Assembly: GCA_003260075.1 (NCBI GenBank)
Contig: QLIY01000011.1
Location: 49,063 to 113,062, forward strand
Direction: 5' to 3'
DNA: 64,000 nt
Source of the DNA: Phallusia mammillata
Taxonomy: Eukaryota > Chordata > Ascidiacea > Phlebobranchia > Ascidiidae
Made by a program: the position numbers and the translations under genes. This document shows, piece by piece, positions 30,499 through 41,613 of the stretch. The notes beneath the pieces are model-generated. The model saw nothing but the letters and a program-made list of their open reading frames with translations, had not been told where the DNA came from and made no database searches. Position 1 is the stretch's first letter. Each line of letters begins with the position of its first letter.

Positions 30499-33400
30499 GA
30501 CTTGTGGTGAGACGCCTTTGTCACATTAGGTGTGTAAATAAGTACCAAGCGGATTTTATCCGAATTCCTCGCTAAAATGCAGACAAAAACTGGCCTACGT
30601 AAAAACTGGTTTATCTCTAATTACATTGGTAGCTGCAGACGCTATTATTAATATATGCGCTTTTATAATTTTCACTTTATCAAATTCTTCTTAAATACTT
30701 GCGAGCAAGTGGAATGAGGTAAAATAAAATAAATAAAAGGTTTCATCGTTGTTTGAAATACAGCTTTTGGGTTGTGAGGCACTGCAAGAAGGCAAACATT
30801 TTACTGATCGAAAAACATCATGATTACGCTTCTTCGCGTAAACCCTGCACAAAAATAACACAATATAATATTTGTTTGTTGCATAAACATTCAGTCAGTC
30901 ATTCATAGTGAGCATCCACGTCTTTTATTGGTGTTGCTTCATAACCTTCACAACATCGATAAGTTCAATTTTACTTCTCATAACTCCTCGTTGATATCCG
31001 CCTTCAGTTTCTTCTTTTTAGAACTCATTTTCAAGTGATTTTGGACCGATACTTTGGCCTTTCCTTGCCTCCTATTGCTACCAAGACACGTTTTTCCGTT
31101 ACTGTTGTACTTTCGTACCATTTCCGGGACAAAAACTTTTTCGAACAACATCCAGTTTCTTCTGTTTTCCTGCTCTTTACGAAGATGAAATTCTCCTGGG
31201 CGTTTATAACCCGCATGTACCACAAACGCGTGGGCAAGGAGGTGGAAATGGTAACCGGCCATGTAAAGCTCACATGTGTGGCTGATACGATCAAACCCGT
31301 ACTGCTTGAAGCGCTCGTCATAGTCCGGTACGTCAATAGGGCCAATGTAGAAAGGTTCCCAGGATGGGGCCCATGCAAGCTCAAAAGCAGTTGTGATATT
31401 TGCGGTGCGAGTAATCGCCATCCAATCATCGTATAGTGTCGCTTTATGGCACTTCGGGCATGTTTCAATGTGAAATGGTCGAACCACGTCTTGTTTTAAA
31501 GCGTGCACCAGTTGTGTTTTAGATAAAGGCATCGGAGTTCGGTTTTCGATCTCAAAAGCCGGGGCAACGAACACCGCCGGGTGGCGCAATTGCTGAAACT
31601 CGCTTTCGGACAAAAACTTGACAAATTGCGCCCTCGTGTCACGTGACGGCATTACGTCGACGTCCAGTACAAACACATACTTGGTTTGTGAAGCGCTTTT
31701 CGCGACGTTGCGTAAAGTGTTTTGGGGATATTGCAGATCGCCGTGGGCGTAATTAGAAGCTGTAAAATTCCTGAGTACTTCAAGAAGACGGTTGCAGTCC
31801 ACTTTCGGCGTAATAAATTTAAACCAAAGTTGAAAAATGTCTGCATCAAATACCGGCGGCCTGTCGCGTGGATAGACAAAGTGGAATCGAATTCTGTGGA
31901 GCTTGTGACATTTCTTCATATACTTGACTCCAAAATATGCTTGTAACGCGTGGGAACCTGGGACGAACAGTGCCACTGATATTGCACCGTCCCAGTGCCA
32001 GTTAGTTTGTATTAAATAATGTAAATTGTTGACTGAGCATTGCGTCACAAGCGTTACGTCGTCATCTTTTGAAGTTGTATTTTTCTTTACAGCAGCAACA
32101 GACAGTGTATTCCACACCACCATGTATTCTCCCCATTCTTCAGCTTGGCCAAGATGGGACTGCAAAAATTCCTTTTGTAACCGAACTAAACTGCGATTTA
32201 ACTGCGCCTGTAAATAGCCTACCAGCAAAAAGACAACCAGCAAAGCTACTGTAATCTTGTTCCAAATGCATTTTCTCTTTACCATAAAAGAACCTTGCAG
32301 TAACCGTTGAACAGTCATATGGTATCACCAGCGCTGTACAGTAGACACGAAGCAAGACTTTCTGACACACTTTTTGCGGCTGGCTCGTTACCGCCTCAGG
32401 CAATGTGGTTTTGCAAACCTTTCCCGTGTGCGTCGCAAACAATTAGCAAAACTGTTTTTGATTATTAAGTACTAAGTAACACAACAAAATTAAATATGGC
32501 CTGCTAAAAAAATATTGGATTTTTTGCCTGGGTAACCGTTTGACTTTGCTTGTTAGGATATAACATGCTAGTTTGACATGACTTTTTTTGAGATGGTTCG
32601 AAAATAGTACGACATATCGGATGTTTTGGTCTAATTAGGCAAACTTGCACAGTATCTTAATTGCCAAACATTACAACTAAATAAATGTGTATTTTTGTTC
32701 ATCTGCAGGTATAGAGCAAGGGTTGGAACGATTCAAGAATGGCAGCTCACCAATACAGAATATGTCACGTCCCATCCCATTCACATCCACATCAATACAT
32801 TTCAGGTAATTTTTTCAAACAACCTGTTTCTGTATAATCTTACATCAAATTGTACTGGATGTTTTCTCGCAGGTTATTAGTTACAACACATACACTGGAC
32901 CGTACGGAGTCGATGACGGTGGATCGAACTGGAGATTGTTCAGTCAGTATGACACAGACAATGATGGAGATGAGACTTGCAAATGGCAGTACAGCGGTTA
33001 TAACGGTAAAATATAACCAAGTACTTCGGCTTATACGCCTTGCCAAATTGTTTTGACGGACCGCTTGTGTATCATGACATAACAGAAATCATGTTACATT
33101 TTTGGTTAAAGTTGATAATATTTGCAGAATCGGTTGTGATCCAGCCACCTGTCAATGCCCTGCAGTACCTGGGTCATGAAGTAAGGCAGGCAGAAGGAGG
33201 TACTGGGACAATTGGTTACGCACAAGTTGGAGATTGGATGGATACGATCTTGGTTCCCCCTCTATCAAACATTACAGTACATGAATTTTTTTCTTTTTTT
33301 TTCTTAAAGTTATTTTACCAGCGCATGTTTAGCAGTGTGCAGGGGTGTCTAAAGTACTACAACTAGATGGACCCGCTAACGTGAAAAAAAACATCGCCGA

Positions 33401-34218
33401 AACTATATAGAAGCTAAGGTCTTTTATAACTCATTCAAACATTGCACCGCAAATTTTACACCAAACGAGTTTTAATGTTTCTGCATTAAAACCCCTGGTC
33501 TATCGGGAAGCATCACTAAACCAGCTTTAACAGTTAGAATCTAATTATAACTGTTAGATGCAACGAAACGGTGTGGTCCAACGAAACTGCATTTTTGTTT
33601 TGTTTTACAACAGATCCGTTTCCGCACTGACACTTACACTGGAGTTGTTCTGGTTCATTGTCACTTACTGGCAGATGCTGAACAAGGAATGTCCATGCTA
33701 GTTGAAATCGTCGGGGACGGTATGTACTCCAAACATAATTTATACATACAACACTGACAAGCGTATCGTTCATTTATCTATAAACGTTGTCTCGTTTGTT
33801 GCACTGCATTAGCTGGGGTCGCTTTACAATTTTATGCCCTCTCATCATGATTTAATGTTTTTACTGAACAGGCGAGAGTTTGGAAGCCATCACAACGTCT
33901 GCTGGGGCCAACCAAGGCTCGTGTATGGAAAATAATCCAGTAAATCGACTCACATGCTCGAGTGCCGCCAATACGATAAGGTACAAGGCGTTGATTTGTA
34001 GCTGTTGCTAACCAAACAAATATAACCTTTACCTTTGTTACAAAATGAATTGGTTTTATGAAACTTTATGTTTTGTTTGCGAAGTATGTTTTTGTAACAC
34101 AATTTTTTTAGACATATTTTTGTTTAGATTTCTTGAACTTTTGATACAATTCACCTTGTTTTTCAGTATCGTCCTTCTATTGGTTTCATTATTGCTTGGA
34201 ATTTGCCCCAACTTGTGA
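26034..34218 (+). CDS. secreted three-domain multicopper-oxidase-like protein, copy 2
   Basis: Fourteen exons at the same positions and phases as copy 1: 26034-26124, 26858-27042, 27113-27217, 27647-27778, 28216-28412, 28535-28678, 29235-29439, 29512-29762, 32709-32805, 32873-33005, 33128-33276, 33614-33719, 33872-33980, 34167-34218; also 651 aa. I chose the ATG at 26034 because it begins a signal peptide ([19 protein letters not shown]); an upstream in-frame ATG at 25968 would spoil it. Loops: [37 protein letters not shown]. As in copy 1, Asp replaces the type 1 copper His of the last loop. The C-terminal tail ([13 protein letters not shown]) suggests GPI attachment. All donors are GT here. 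Intron 8 is 2.9 kb and holds a GT49 gene on the other strand, a (GCCCA)n block with an N, and a 61 G run. Exons 5 and 7 are nearly identical to copy 1, so the duplication is recent or homogenised. Confidence 0.93.
26209..26374. mobile_element. pogo/Tigger-like MITE fragment in oxidase copy 2 intron 1
   Basis: It starts TACAGTAAAACGCAGTTAA and continues with repeated 'aatc..cctaaaccggac' motifs like the copy at 19417-19517. The right end is not cleanly defined. No coding sequence. Confidence 0.5.
26402..26650. mobile_element. hAT-type MITE fragment (CAGGGGTG end), intron 1 of oxidase copy 2
   Basis: It begins CAGGGGTGTTTAACCTGCGG with CG-rich gcggcccggccgg, the typical end of a widespread hAT MITE class. 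It is alignable over about 230 bp with the copy at 61808-62050. The right terminus and target duplication were not found, so the end given is approximate. Confidence 0.55.
28703..28848. repeat. direct repeat of ~50 bp around G11, oxidase copy 2 intron 6
   Basis: The stretch ttttacaccaagcatg...gcattccat occurs just before and again shortly after the G run at 28757-28767. The pattern matches the other poly-G joins in this window. Confidence 0.8.
29941..30136. repeat. (GCCCA)39 pentanucleotide array ending in an N
   Basis: Thirty-nine perfect GCCCA units span 29941-30135 and are followed by a single N at 30136, the only ambiguous base seen. The perfection and the N suggest an unresolved or collapsed array whose real length is unknown. 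It lies in intron 8 of oxidase copy 2. Confidence 0.95.
30437..30497. repeat. G61 homopolymer
   Basis: Sixty-one consecutive G within intron 8 of oxidase copy 2. I saw no obvious duplicated flank here. It may be an artefact like the other G runs. Confidence 0.9.
30924..30929 (-). promoter_or_regulatory. polyadenylation signal of the nested GT49 gene
   Basis: AATAAA on the minus strand about 50 bases past the stop codon. This would end the transcript well inside the host intron. Confidence 0.6.
30978..32318 (-). CDS. B4GAT1: GT49-family glycosyltransferase, B4GAT1-like, intronless and nested
   Basis: Type II Golgi membrane enzyme of 446 aa, close to vertebrate B4GAT1 (415 aa), which adds glucuronic acid to xylose in the O-mannosyl glycan of alpha-dystroglycan and primes LARGE. 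Seen: a short N-terminal tail, one membrane helix at about residues 22-39 ([15 protein letters not shown]), a stem, then the catalytic domain with [17 protein letters not shown] and the DxD metal site in VLDVDVMPS, and later [11 protein letters not shown] and [14 protein letters not shown], all typical of GT49. The start is ATG 32318; a second ATG eleven codons on is possible. The tail is Lys-rich. It lies antisense inside intron 8 of oxidase copy 2 and has no introns, which suggests origin as an old retrocopy or an intron-poor ancestor. The C-terminal domain of LARGE is the main alternative relative; no GT8 domain is present. Confidence 0.88.
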   Translation of the reverse strand: MTVQRLLQGSFMVKRKCIWNKITVALLVVFLLVGYLQAQLNRSLVRLQKEFLQSHLGQAEEWGEYMVVWNTLSVAAVKKNTTSKDDDVTLVTQCSVNNLHYLIQTNWHWDGAISVALFVPGSHALQAYFGVKYMKKCHKLHRIRFHFVYPRDRPPVFDADIFQLWFKFITPKVDCNRLLEVLRNFTASNYAHGDLQYPQNTLRNVAKSASQTKYVFVLDVDVMPSRDTRAQFVKFLSESEFQQLRHPAVFVAPAFEIENRTPMPLSKTQLVHALKQDVVRPFHIETCPKCHKATLYDDWMAITRTANITTAFELAWAPSWEPFYIGPIDVPDYDERFKQYGFDRISHTCELYMAGYHFHLLAHAFVVHAGYKRPGEFHLRKEQENRRNWMLFEKVFVPEMVRKYNSNGKTCLGSNRRQGKAKVSVQNHLKMSSKKKKLKADINEEL

Positions 34219-35112
34219 AGCTACAGAACACTGAGAAAGAACTGTTCAGCAAGGCACACCTACCCCCTAAATGTGACAAATGTTTTTAGATTTGGTGCTG
34301 ATTATAGAGTACTAATAGTGCACACTGTGTTTGAAATGGCATTGACTAGCCACCTAATTATCGGTGTCAAAATGTAGTTGTTGTGTTGTTTTCGTGGACC
34401 TTACTCTTGTGCACCTATTTAATCAGTGTGTTTGCCTTTGTCGACCCGCCAATGCAAACACATTCGTTTTGGCGCCAAGTGAGCGTTTGACACCGCATCT
34501 GAATGCTCAAAACAACATTGGGCACCGTCGTTTCCGGTCTTATCGTACCTTTGACGCTATTTGTTCTCACATACCCAAACATGCTTTTTAATTTTGAAAG
34601 TGTGTGAGTGTCATTGGTTCGACTAAAATTTACTTTTGTAAAGATTTTTTCCATTTTTTATTAGGTATAACTGTATAAAAATGACCAAATAGTCGATTTG
34701 GTTTCAGTTAACCAAAGCCGTATTCAGTTACGCAAATTTCCAATGAAACGAACGCTCTGACACAAACAACACACAAAAAAGCAGACAGCATGAAGTTTAC
34801 AAAACTACACACCGAGACGAAAAAGAAATACTTGTGAGAATCCACAGATAACGCCATCAGAACAAGAAGAAACAAAAATCAACGCCCATAGGTAAAATAC
34901 ACAGTCACGGCGCTTGTCTTCTTAACAAATCGCTGCGTAACGAGAAAGAATGCTATGCGTGATCTTAACAACGATTACAAGATACCAGAAAACGAAGAAG
35001 GCACTGACGAACTTATTTGCAGTCATTCATACGTGAAATCGAGATAGATCTATTTTGAGAATTGGTCCAGTATGTACTAATGCAGTCAGGGTCCTAAAGC
35101 TACACGTACATC
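34219..35112. other. intergenic region between oxidase copy 2 and the Ly6 gene
   Basis: No coding exon or repeat seen. It must contain the 3' UTR of the oxidase gene and the Ly6 gene promoter. An acceptor-like tactaatgcag precedes the Ly6 start by about 27 bases. Confidence 0.45.
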
Positions 35113-37800
35113 ATGAGTATGATGAAGAAAACCATAGCAACAGAAGTTTTGCTATTTATCTGCATATCGCTGCTTCCAAAATCAAGTAAGTTCTATTTAC
35201 AAAATCGAAAACCGCTATGGCCGAGCTTGAGGTCACTTTAGAGTTTTAGACTAAAACTTTTTTACCAACTTAAAAATAAAGTTATGACTGACTAAAATAA
35301 ATTTATGACCGTCGCGTAGCACAGTTGGTGCAAAAAAGGCAACTGAGAAATAAGTAACTAGTTTGCCTTGTATTAGTTACTGCGAAGAAAATACATTTTT
35401 TAAACATGAAGATAAGTGGTTTAGGAAAATGCCCGAATCGGAATATTGCCTAGTTTTCAAGCCTGATACTGTGATATTTTACAATATATTTAGATGGACA
35501 ATTTCTTTATCCGGTTGACGACAATCCACCAACAGATGTCCAGGTAAACACACTTAACTTAACAAGTTCAAGATGGTGGTATCGAACAACGTCTCGATTC
35601 GCATTTTTTAAGTTTGCTTTAGTAGTTTCTGAGCAAAAACTTTTTAAGGCCGTTTTCGCTTCACTAAGTTTCTAAAGCACCCCAGATTTGAGGTCGAATT
35701 ATTTTCGGGTTTTTCCACCGTGTCTGCGTAGTTCGAAGCAGTGGTTGATTGGCATTTCTCAATTGCAGTAGATGACTATTCGCAAATGGGACACAGTGTT
35801 TTTTTAAGGTGTTTTGTCCAGCGGTTTCCCAAAATTTGCCAGTAGCCTAACAAATAATTCGTTTAAGCAAATATGGCTATTTTTTGGTATTTAAATGAAA
35901 CACTTGCGGTCTCTTAAAACTACTTAGCGGTCACCCAAACCAAACCTTAAAAAAAACCTGGTTACAACAACTGTGATTTACACTTGTTTGGCTTCTATTC
36001 GTTCTTTATGACAGAAATTTTAAGCCGTCATTTCGGGAAACGACAGTCAAACGATTTTTTAAATTTGATTTACTTAAACAATAATAATTTAATGTCTTCG
36101 AAAATAAACATATTTTCTATGGATCGTTCTAAGTGCTTTAATGTGTCGTGTATTTGGACCTGGAGTTGATTGTATTTGGATACTTTAAGAAGTCGCATAT
36201 CAACTCCAGGCTGTTTTTCTTTTTAGTTTCAATGTTTTACTTGCGATGGTGCCGACTGTGATCAAAATAGAATGATCGGAACTCATCAAGACACAACATG
36301 CAACGGACCAAGAATCGCATGTTGGGTAAAAAGATTTATATTTTGCAGCTGAACATGTTCTCTCAATCATTGGTACAATTGTGTTACTTTCACAAAAATA
36401 CCTCTGTTATATTATATTTTGTATAAAATGAATAACTATAGGCTATGCAGTTAATACAGCGCAATATTTTAATAAATATTTAGAAAGGTTAAAAACTAAA
36501 AAAAAACAAGAAAAAGTTGTTCCATTCGACAGAAACACATAACTTGGCTTTCTAACTTAACTATTTATTTTAGACGGTAAGAAACGAAGAAACTACGATG
36601 TATTCTCGCATTTGCGGTCAACCCGATTTCATCAGACAAGGTGTTTTCTGCAATCGACACATGGAAGGCAAAGAGTTTTGCTTCGGTCATGAAACCGAAG
36701 CCGGTCGGGTTCGACTTTGCGCCAAATGCTGTCTCTCTGATCATTGCAATTCAGGAACGCTTCAGGTAGGATGTTGGAAAACATGGCATATTTTTGTGTT
36801 GATTTTATGCAAGAAAAACGTATCCGTTTTTATTTGTTTGTGCATTGCTTTGTATGTTGATCAAAAAATACTGTTTATGGAAGTTTAGCAATATTTGCCA
36901 AATAATCAAGACATTTGTGAAACTAAAAAGCCTTTTTTCGCGTTAAACTGTAATTTGTAAAGTATACTTTTCCAAAACCAGTATGATAAGTTGTTTTTGT
37001 GATTTGTCAGAACTATCCTGATCAGAACCTACAAACCTGCTTCGCTTGTGACGGAGAAACCCAGCCTGTTTGCAACCAGGAGCTTTCGGTGTCAATGGAA
37101 AACAGCAGCTACGTGGAACAATGTTTACTACCAGGCTCCGATTGTTGGGTAACAACATTCCTGTTACGTTCTTTCCTTTTCAACTTGTTTAAGTTAACTT
37201 AGTGATATGTAGTTAGGGACTAGCACTGGTGCTGGATTTTGCACTTGGCTCCATAAAGCGTAATCTTGTAAAATTGCAAGAATAAACACAATTAGCAGTT
37301 TGCATAACATATCGGCTTGAAAGCTGTGCCAAACCATTCGTAATTTTTACTTAAAGATGGATAACAAATATAACCCACTTACATCACAGCACCAAACATG
37401 TCTAAATATCTAAATTTAGCGACTTTCTTGTCTCACATTTCGTATTCATTCAGACGGAACGAAAAAGTGGGCAGACTTTCGTCAGAGGATGTCAGTTGCA
37501 GACCTGTGAAAATGAAGGTTTTGATAAAACCTGTGAAGAAAGGTGACACAAAAAGATTGACATTTTTTCTCATCGAGTATTATTACTGCAAACTCAGTCA
37601 AAAATGCATCTACTTAAATGTATCATCATACTGCAGATATTTATTGACATATACCCGTATATCTTGTTTCCAGTAACGGCGTAGAAAGATGTACTCAGTG
37701 CTGTGTTGGGAAACTGTGCAACCGAAATGCAGCTGCTTTGAGACTACCCGAACTTCACTTGCTGATTTTAGGTCTCATTAGTGCTTTCTACTGGATATAA
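35113..37800 (+). CDS. two-domain Ly6/uPAR (three-finger) protein, probably GPI-anchored
   Basis: Seven exons: 35113-35185, 35494-35543, 36227-36325, 36574-36765, 37011-37148, 37454-37542, 37674-37800; 255 aa with consistent phases. A signal peptide (MMKKTIATEVLLFICISLLP) is followed by a short linker. Two Cys-rich domains follow, each split by an intron at the same place. Domain 1 starts FQCFTCDG and closes with the hallmark CCLSDHCN. Domain 2 starts QTCFACDGE and closes CCVGKLCN. The tail LHLLILGLISAFYWI is a GPI-signal-like hydrophobic end. CC-x3-4-CN closing motifs define the Ly6/uPAR fold. Such proteins act as cell-surface adhesion or receptor modulators; the ligand here cannot be told. 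Start choice: ATG 35113, with another Met two codons later. Confidence 0.9.
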
Positions 37801-37878
37801 AAAAGTTTTTTGTTTCTCCTTATTTGGAGCCCTGAATGCTTGTACAGAATGGAGTTGGTATCGTCAAACTTATATGCA

Positions 37879-37884
37879 AATAAA
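37879..37884 (+). promoter_or_regulatory. polyadenylation signal of the Ly6/uPAR gene
   Basis: AATAAA about 80 bases after the TAA at 37798-37800. Confidence 0.55.
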
Positions 37885-38039
37885 ACTGTATTGTGTCTGT
37901 TCAAATGGATTTCTAGAGTATGATTGAATTGGATTTTCTCCTTTTCGCGGTTTTCTGTCCCATTAAAAATGAACTGCACCATTTGCTATCAAATATCACC
38001 CTAGCTTTTTAAATATTGTTAGGAAACTAGTGCACTTAT

Positions 38040-38205
38040 GTGTGTAGCTCAGTTGGTAAAGCGCGAGTCCCGAAAAAACTCGTAGATAGCTGATGCTTAC
38101 TATATGATTTCCATATGAGTGTAACGCGTTCGCTGGTCTGCATCGATGCTTCAGTGCTGATCCCAGTTACGGATTTATATCTCAACTCTCACTTTAAAGT
38201 GTTGA
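38040..38205 (+). mobile_element. degraded tRNA-derived SINE fragment
   Basis: It starts with an A-box-like TAGCTCAGTTGG (38044-38055) followed by gagtcccg, as in a tRNA, but no intact B box or clover leaf follows. A distal segment ctgatcccagttacggattta matches that of the SINE at 12009-12241. No target duplication was recognised. Confidence 0.5.
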
Positions 38206-38337
38206 ATTTCTTAAGCAAAATATGCACGAATATTATTTATAATGTGAAATAGATTTTTCTGCTTTCAAACCGAAATGAATCACCGGTTTAATGTAGACTA
38301 AAGGTCGGTTGTCATTTGTGGGTAACCAGAACACATT

Positions 38338-40665
38338 TCACGCAAATCGATTATACTTGGACCTGCGCCGAACTAAACGAGTGCGTTGACGATCAGAACC
38401 AATTACTAAGTATGCAACAAACGACAATGTGCAAGTCATACAAAACCACATGTAAAACCGCCAATATGTGAATGCTGAAAAACGAACTTCAACAAACAAT
38501 AGAAGCGTAAACCATATGTTACCAAAGTACTCCGTCCATGCGTAAGGCATCAAGCAGATTCGAGTTTCCCGTAAATACCACCAAGCAAACAGCGATGGCA
38601 CATTGTATTTCGGACGATGGCCTGAAAGCTCCTCAAAATGGTCGTCGTTATGAAGTTGTAAACATAATTGACAACTCCATGTAGCTTGGACCCTCGTCTT
38701 TGAAAAATATGTACCTTCAAGTCGCCACGCGAAATACTGCTTATAAGCCACGTGGTCACGATCCAGGTATTCGAGATAATTTGCAAGTTCTTCCGGGGCT
38801 TGAAAGTCCTCCACAAATATGTAGGAGTTTTTCGGGAGAAGGTTGTCTAAATCTTCCCGTTTTGGACCCCATATGACAGGGACAAGGCCTATTACAAAAG
38901 CGTTTTGCCAAACCTGACTTGTAACGTAGTCTCTACAATGCATTCCGTTTTCAAGTGCAAAGTAAAATTTGTATCCGGTAAGTGGATGCCTCATTGTAGC
39001 TGACTCGTCGCTGGGTGGTGCTACAGCAATATCAAGCTTGAATCCGATTTCTATGAGACTTAAAACCATTTGAACATGTGTTCCCTTTGCTGTAAAGAAA
39101 ATGTAACAATTTGCCGCAGTTATAAATGAATGCTAGTGTACCAAGAAGGTTCAGGTACCTTTCTAACCTTTGGGGATTGTCCATAAACCATCAATTAGCC
39201 ATATCGCAAGTCTGTTCTTTTGTAAGAAAAGTCGGTTAATATCTCTGTCACTACTGTCACTCCGAATAGAATGGCCGGAATAGCGGGGTAAATAGATATC
39301 CGAGTCTAATCTGAAAAAAATGTGTATTAAACATGTCCTCATACCTAGCTCAATCACCCAAAATATAAAAAAACATAGGTGTACGTGAGCTCTTTCTTGT
39401 TTCAATCCAAACCCGTCGGGGGGGGGGAAAATAAAACATAGGTGTACGTGAGCTCTTTCTTGTTTCAATCCAAACCCGTCAACTTAACTTAAGCAGCATT
39501 ACAAATGATTTAGCCATTCAGGCGTACCTATATGACATTGTCAAATTGAAATAGTCGTCATATTTCGTCTTTATGTATGTTGCATGGCGCATAGTTTCCG
39601 ACGGATTTTTATCGCTCATCCACACAAATAACTGATTTGGAAAACTGAAATAAATGGATTAGTTATCAGTGCTACTGGTTCGTTACAACATAACCAAGAT
39701 TCTACCTCCTTGGCACCCCGTCGTTGTCTAGTATTCGATGAACTACGGCAGAAGCTGAATGTCGCAGTTTCTTATCAGTGGTTACCATGCAAGGAGCAGA
39801 ACAAGACTGATCCGTTAAATAGGATGATTGCTGAGTTTCAAATGCCAACAGTATAATATGTTTTCTCGCGAAGACTTTCTGTAACAAAAGGTTTTAGGTA
39901 TAAAAGGCCTTACTTGGGCTTTATCAAATACTTTTGGTTGGGGAGCGGTTTTCTGGCTTTTTCGAGCCCCAATTTCGAGCCCTCTTACAAACCTACGTTA
40001 TAGGCCAACATTTTTGTTTAATACGTGTTGATTTAAAATAAAACTAAGCGGTTCGTTCGTGTAGGTTTTTTAGGACTATTGCATCTTAACAAATGCAAAA
40101 CAAGCGCTGTAATAATTAAAATTATATCAAACGTACTTAAATCGTATCTTCTGAACACTTGTGGCGGGTCATGAATAATCAACTTAAGGTTGGCACGCGT
40201 GTCAGGGGTTTCCGGTCCCTGGTCAAACAAATAGTGTGAAAAAAGGTTTGCCGCGCGAGGTTCTTGACTATAAGTTTTGATTAACGTAACCTTTTAATCC
40301 AATTAACTACACCAAACTTGTTGTACCTGATGTGAAACGTTCATGTTGGCTTTCCATAGCTGTTGCATCAACTCATCCTTTTCCAAATTGCTTTTACTTG
40401 GCGGCAACCACCCAAGTTGATTGACTCCACCAAATCGCAATATTTGACTTCCAACTACACTCCAATCGTCGTACGTAGGCCAAAGCCACCAAACTCTGTC
40501 TACTCTTTTACTCCACGTTGGCGAATATATCGCGAAGTACACTCCGAAGTTGAGAAGCACAAAACTGCACCATATAAACCCCAGTGTTCGCCAATCCATC
40601 CTACACAGAGCGCCCAGTAGCCTACAAACCAGGAGTCTTGCAGCGCGTTTGGGTGCATACTTCAT
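38338..40665 (-). CDS. GT10 alpha-1,3/1,4-fucosyltransferase, Golgi type II
   Basis: Transfers fucose from GDP-fucose to GlcNAc-containing glycans in the Golgi. Six exons: 40327-40665, 40137-40218, 39706-39874, 39528-39644, 39168-39310, 38338-39089; about 533 aa. There is an N-terminal membrane helix (FIWCSFVLLNFGVYFAIY), then stem and catalytic parts: ASAVVHRILDN, QLFVWMSDKNPSET, FNLTMSYRLDSDIYLP, and the GT10 signature FYFALENGMHCRDYVTSQ followed by NAFVIGLVPVIWGP and SYIFVEDFQAPEELANYLEYL. A C-terminal extension of about 80 residues contains two more hydrophobic stretches, which is unusual for FUT enzymes. The start is uncertain: the frame stays open upstream, with another ATG at 40719; I prefer 40665 because an acceptor-like TTACTCAG lies 16 bases before it. 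Which FUT subgroup it belongs to is not resolved. Confidence 0.88.
39368..39480. repeat. ~50 bp direct repeat around G10 in the fucosyltransferase gene
   Basis: The sequence cataggtgtacgtgagctc...ccaaacccgtc precedes the G run at 39418-39427 and is repeated right after it, identically. It lies in the intron between exons 39168-39310 and 39528-39644, so coding is not affected. Confidence 0.85.
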
Positions 40666-41613
40666 TAACAGTGTTAAGAACTGAGTAAGGAATAACCTAA
40701 AACTGTTAATGGTATACATTAACTTGAACGTGCCAAGCCAGCAAGTCAAACCGAAAAGGCAGGCTGTAGAATGGAGGAAGCGATCAACGGTTGCTGTTGA
40801 AGCAATATCAGTGGCAAATGAAACTCGTCATTTCCTTGCGTTTATAGCTCTGCTATATTCAATTGAAACGGGACGTTTGACGAATAGTAGTTGAATTAAT
40901 CTTCAATCAGAACTCATTAAAAATTTCTCGGGCATAACAAAACAGTGAAAACGCTTGGGCGACTCATATTCAACCTTCAGCAATGAGTTTTACGTGACCC
41001 TAACTATTTAGCACCTGAAACCATGGTCCGGCAGAAATTTTTCCAGGGGTGGTCAAATTTTGACAAAAACACACCTGCTGGGATATAATATCAAGTAATT
41101 GTGTACACAGGGCACAAAATATATGCAGTAGATTTGCGACAACGATGAAAAATCCCCGTACAGCCACGCAACTATGAACCATTTTGTCCCTGTAAAACGC
41201 ATAATCACGGCAGAGGCTATGGAAACAACACCAGATACGTAAACAATGCACACATCGGTAAAGTCGCTTGTTTAGACATCTGCTTCGACTGTCAACCTCT
41301 CTTCTTAGAGCATTATTGTTTGTCAGTCATCACGTTTTTCGAGAAAATGTTGTAATTTTGCGGCACTTTGACATTCCAGGGGTTGGGCAAATGCTCCCTC
41401 TTGCCCCTACGTGCCGGAGCCCATGCCTGAAACGCTTATTTATTAATATGAAAAGTAATGTGCAATTTAAAAACAAAAACATATCAAAAATTGTTTACTA
41501 AAGTAGGACTGCATCAAATCAAAACAACACAGTGTATAGGTTAAAGATCACCAGTCTAACGTTGGACGTTACGCATTAAGTCTAATATGATTTGATGTTC
41601 CAGCTTGACGCTT
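40666..41613. other. region between the fucosyltransferase 5' end and the third oxidase gene
   Basis: No coding exon recognised. It should hold the fucosyltransferase promoter and the 3' UTR of the transmembrane oxidase paralogue. TTTATT at 41439-41444 could be the minus-strand polyadenylation signal of the latter. Confidence 0.4.

Noticed and set aside
38040..38115. A functional tRNA gene
   Set aside because: Only an A box is intact; no B box or clover leaf follows.
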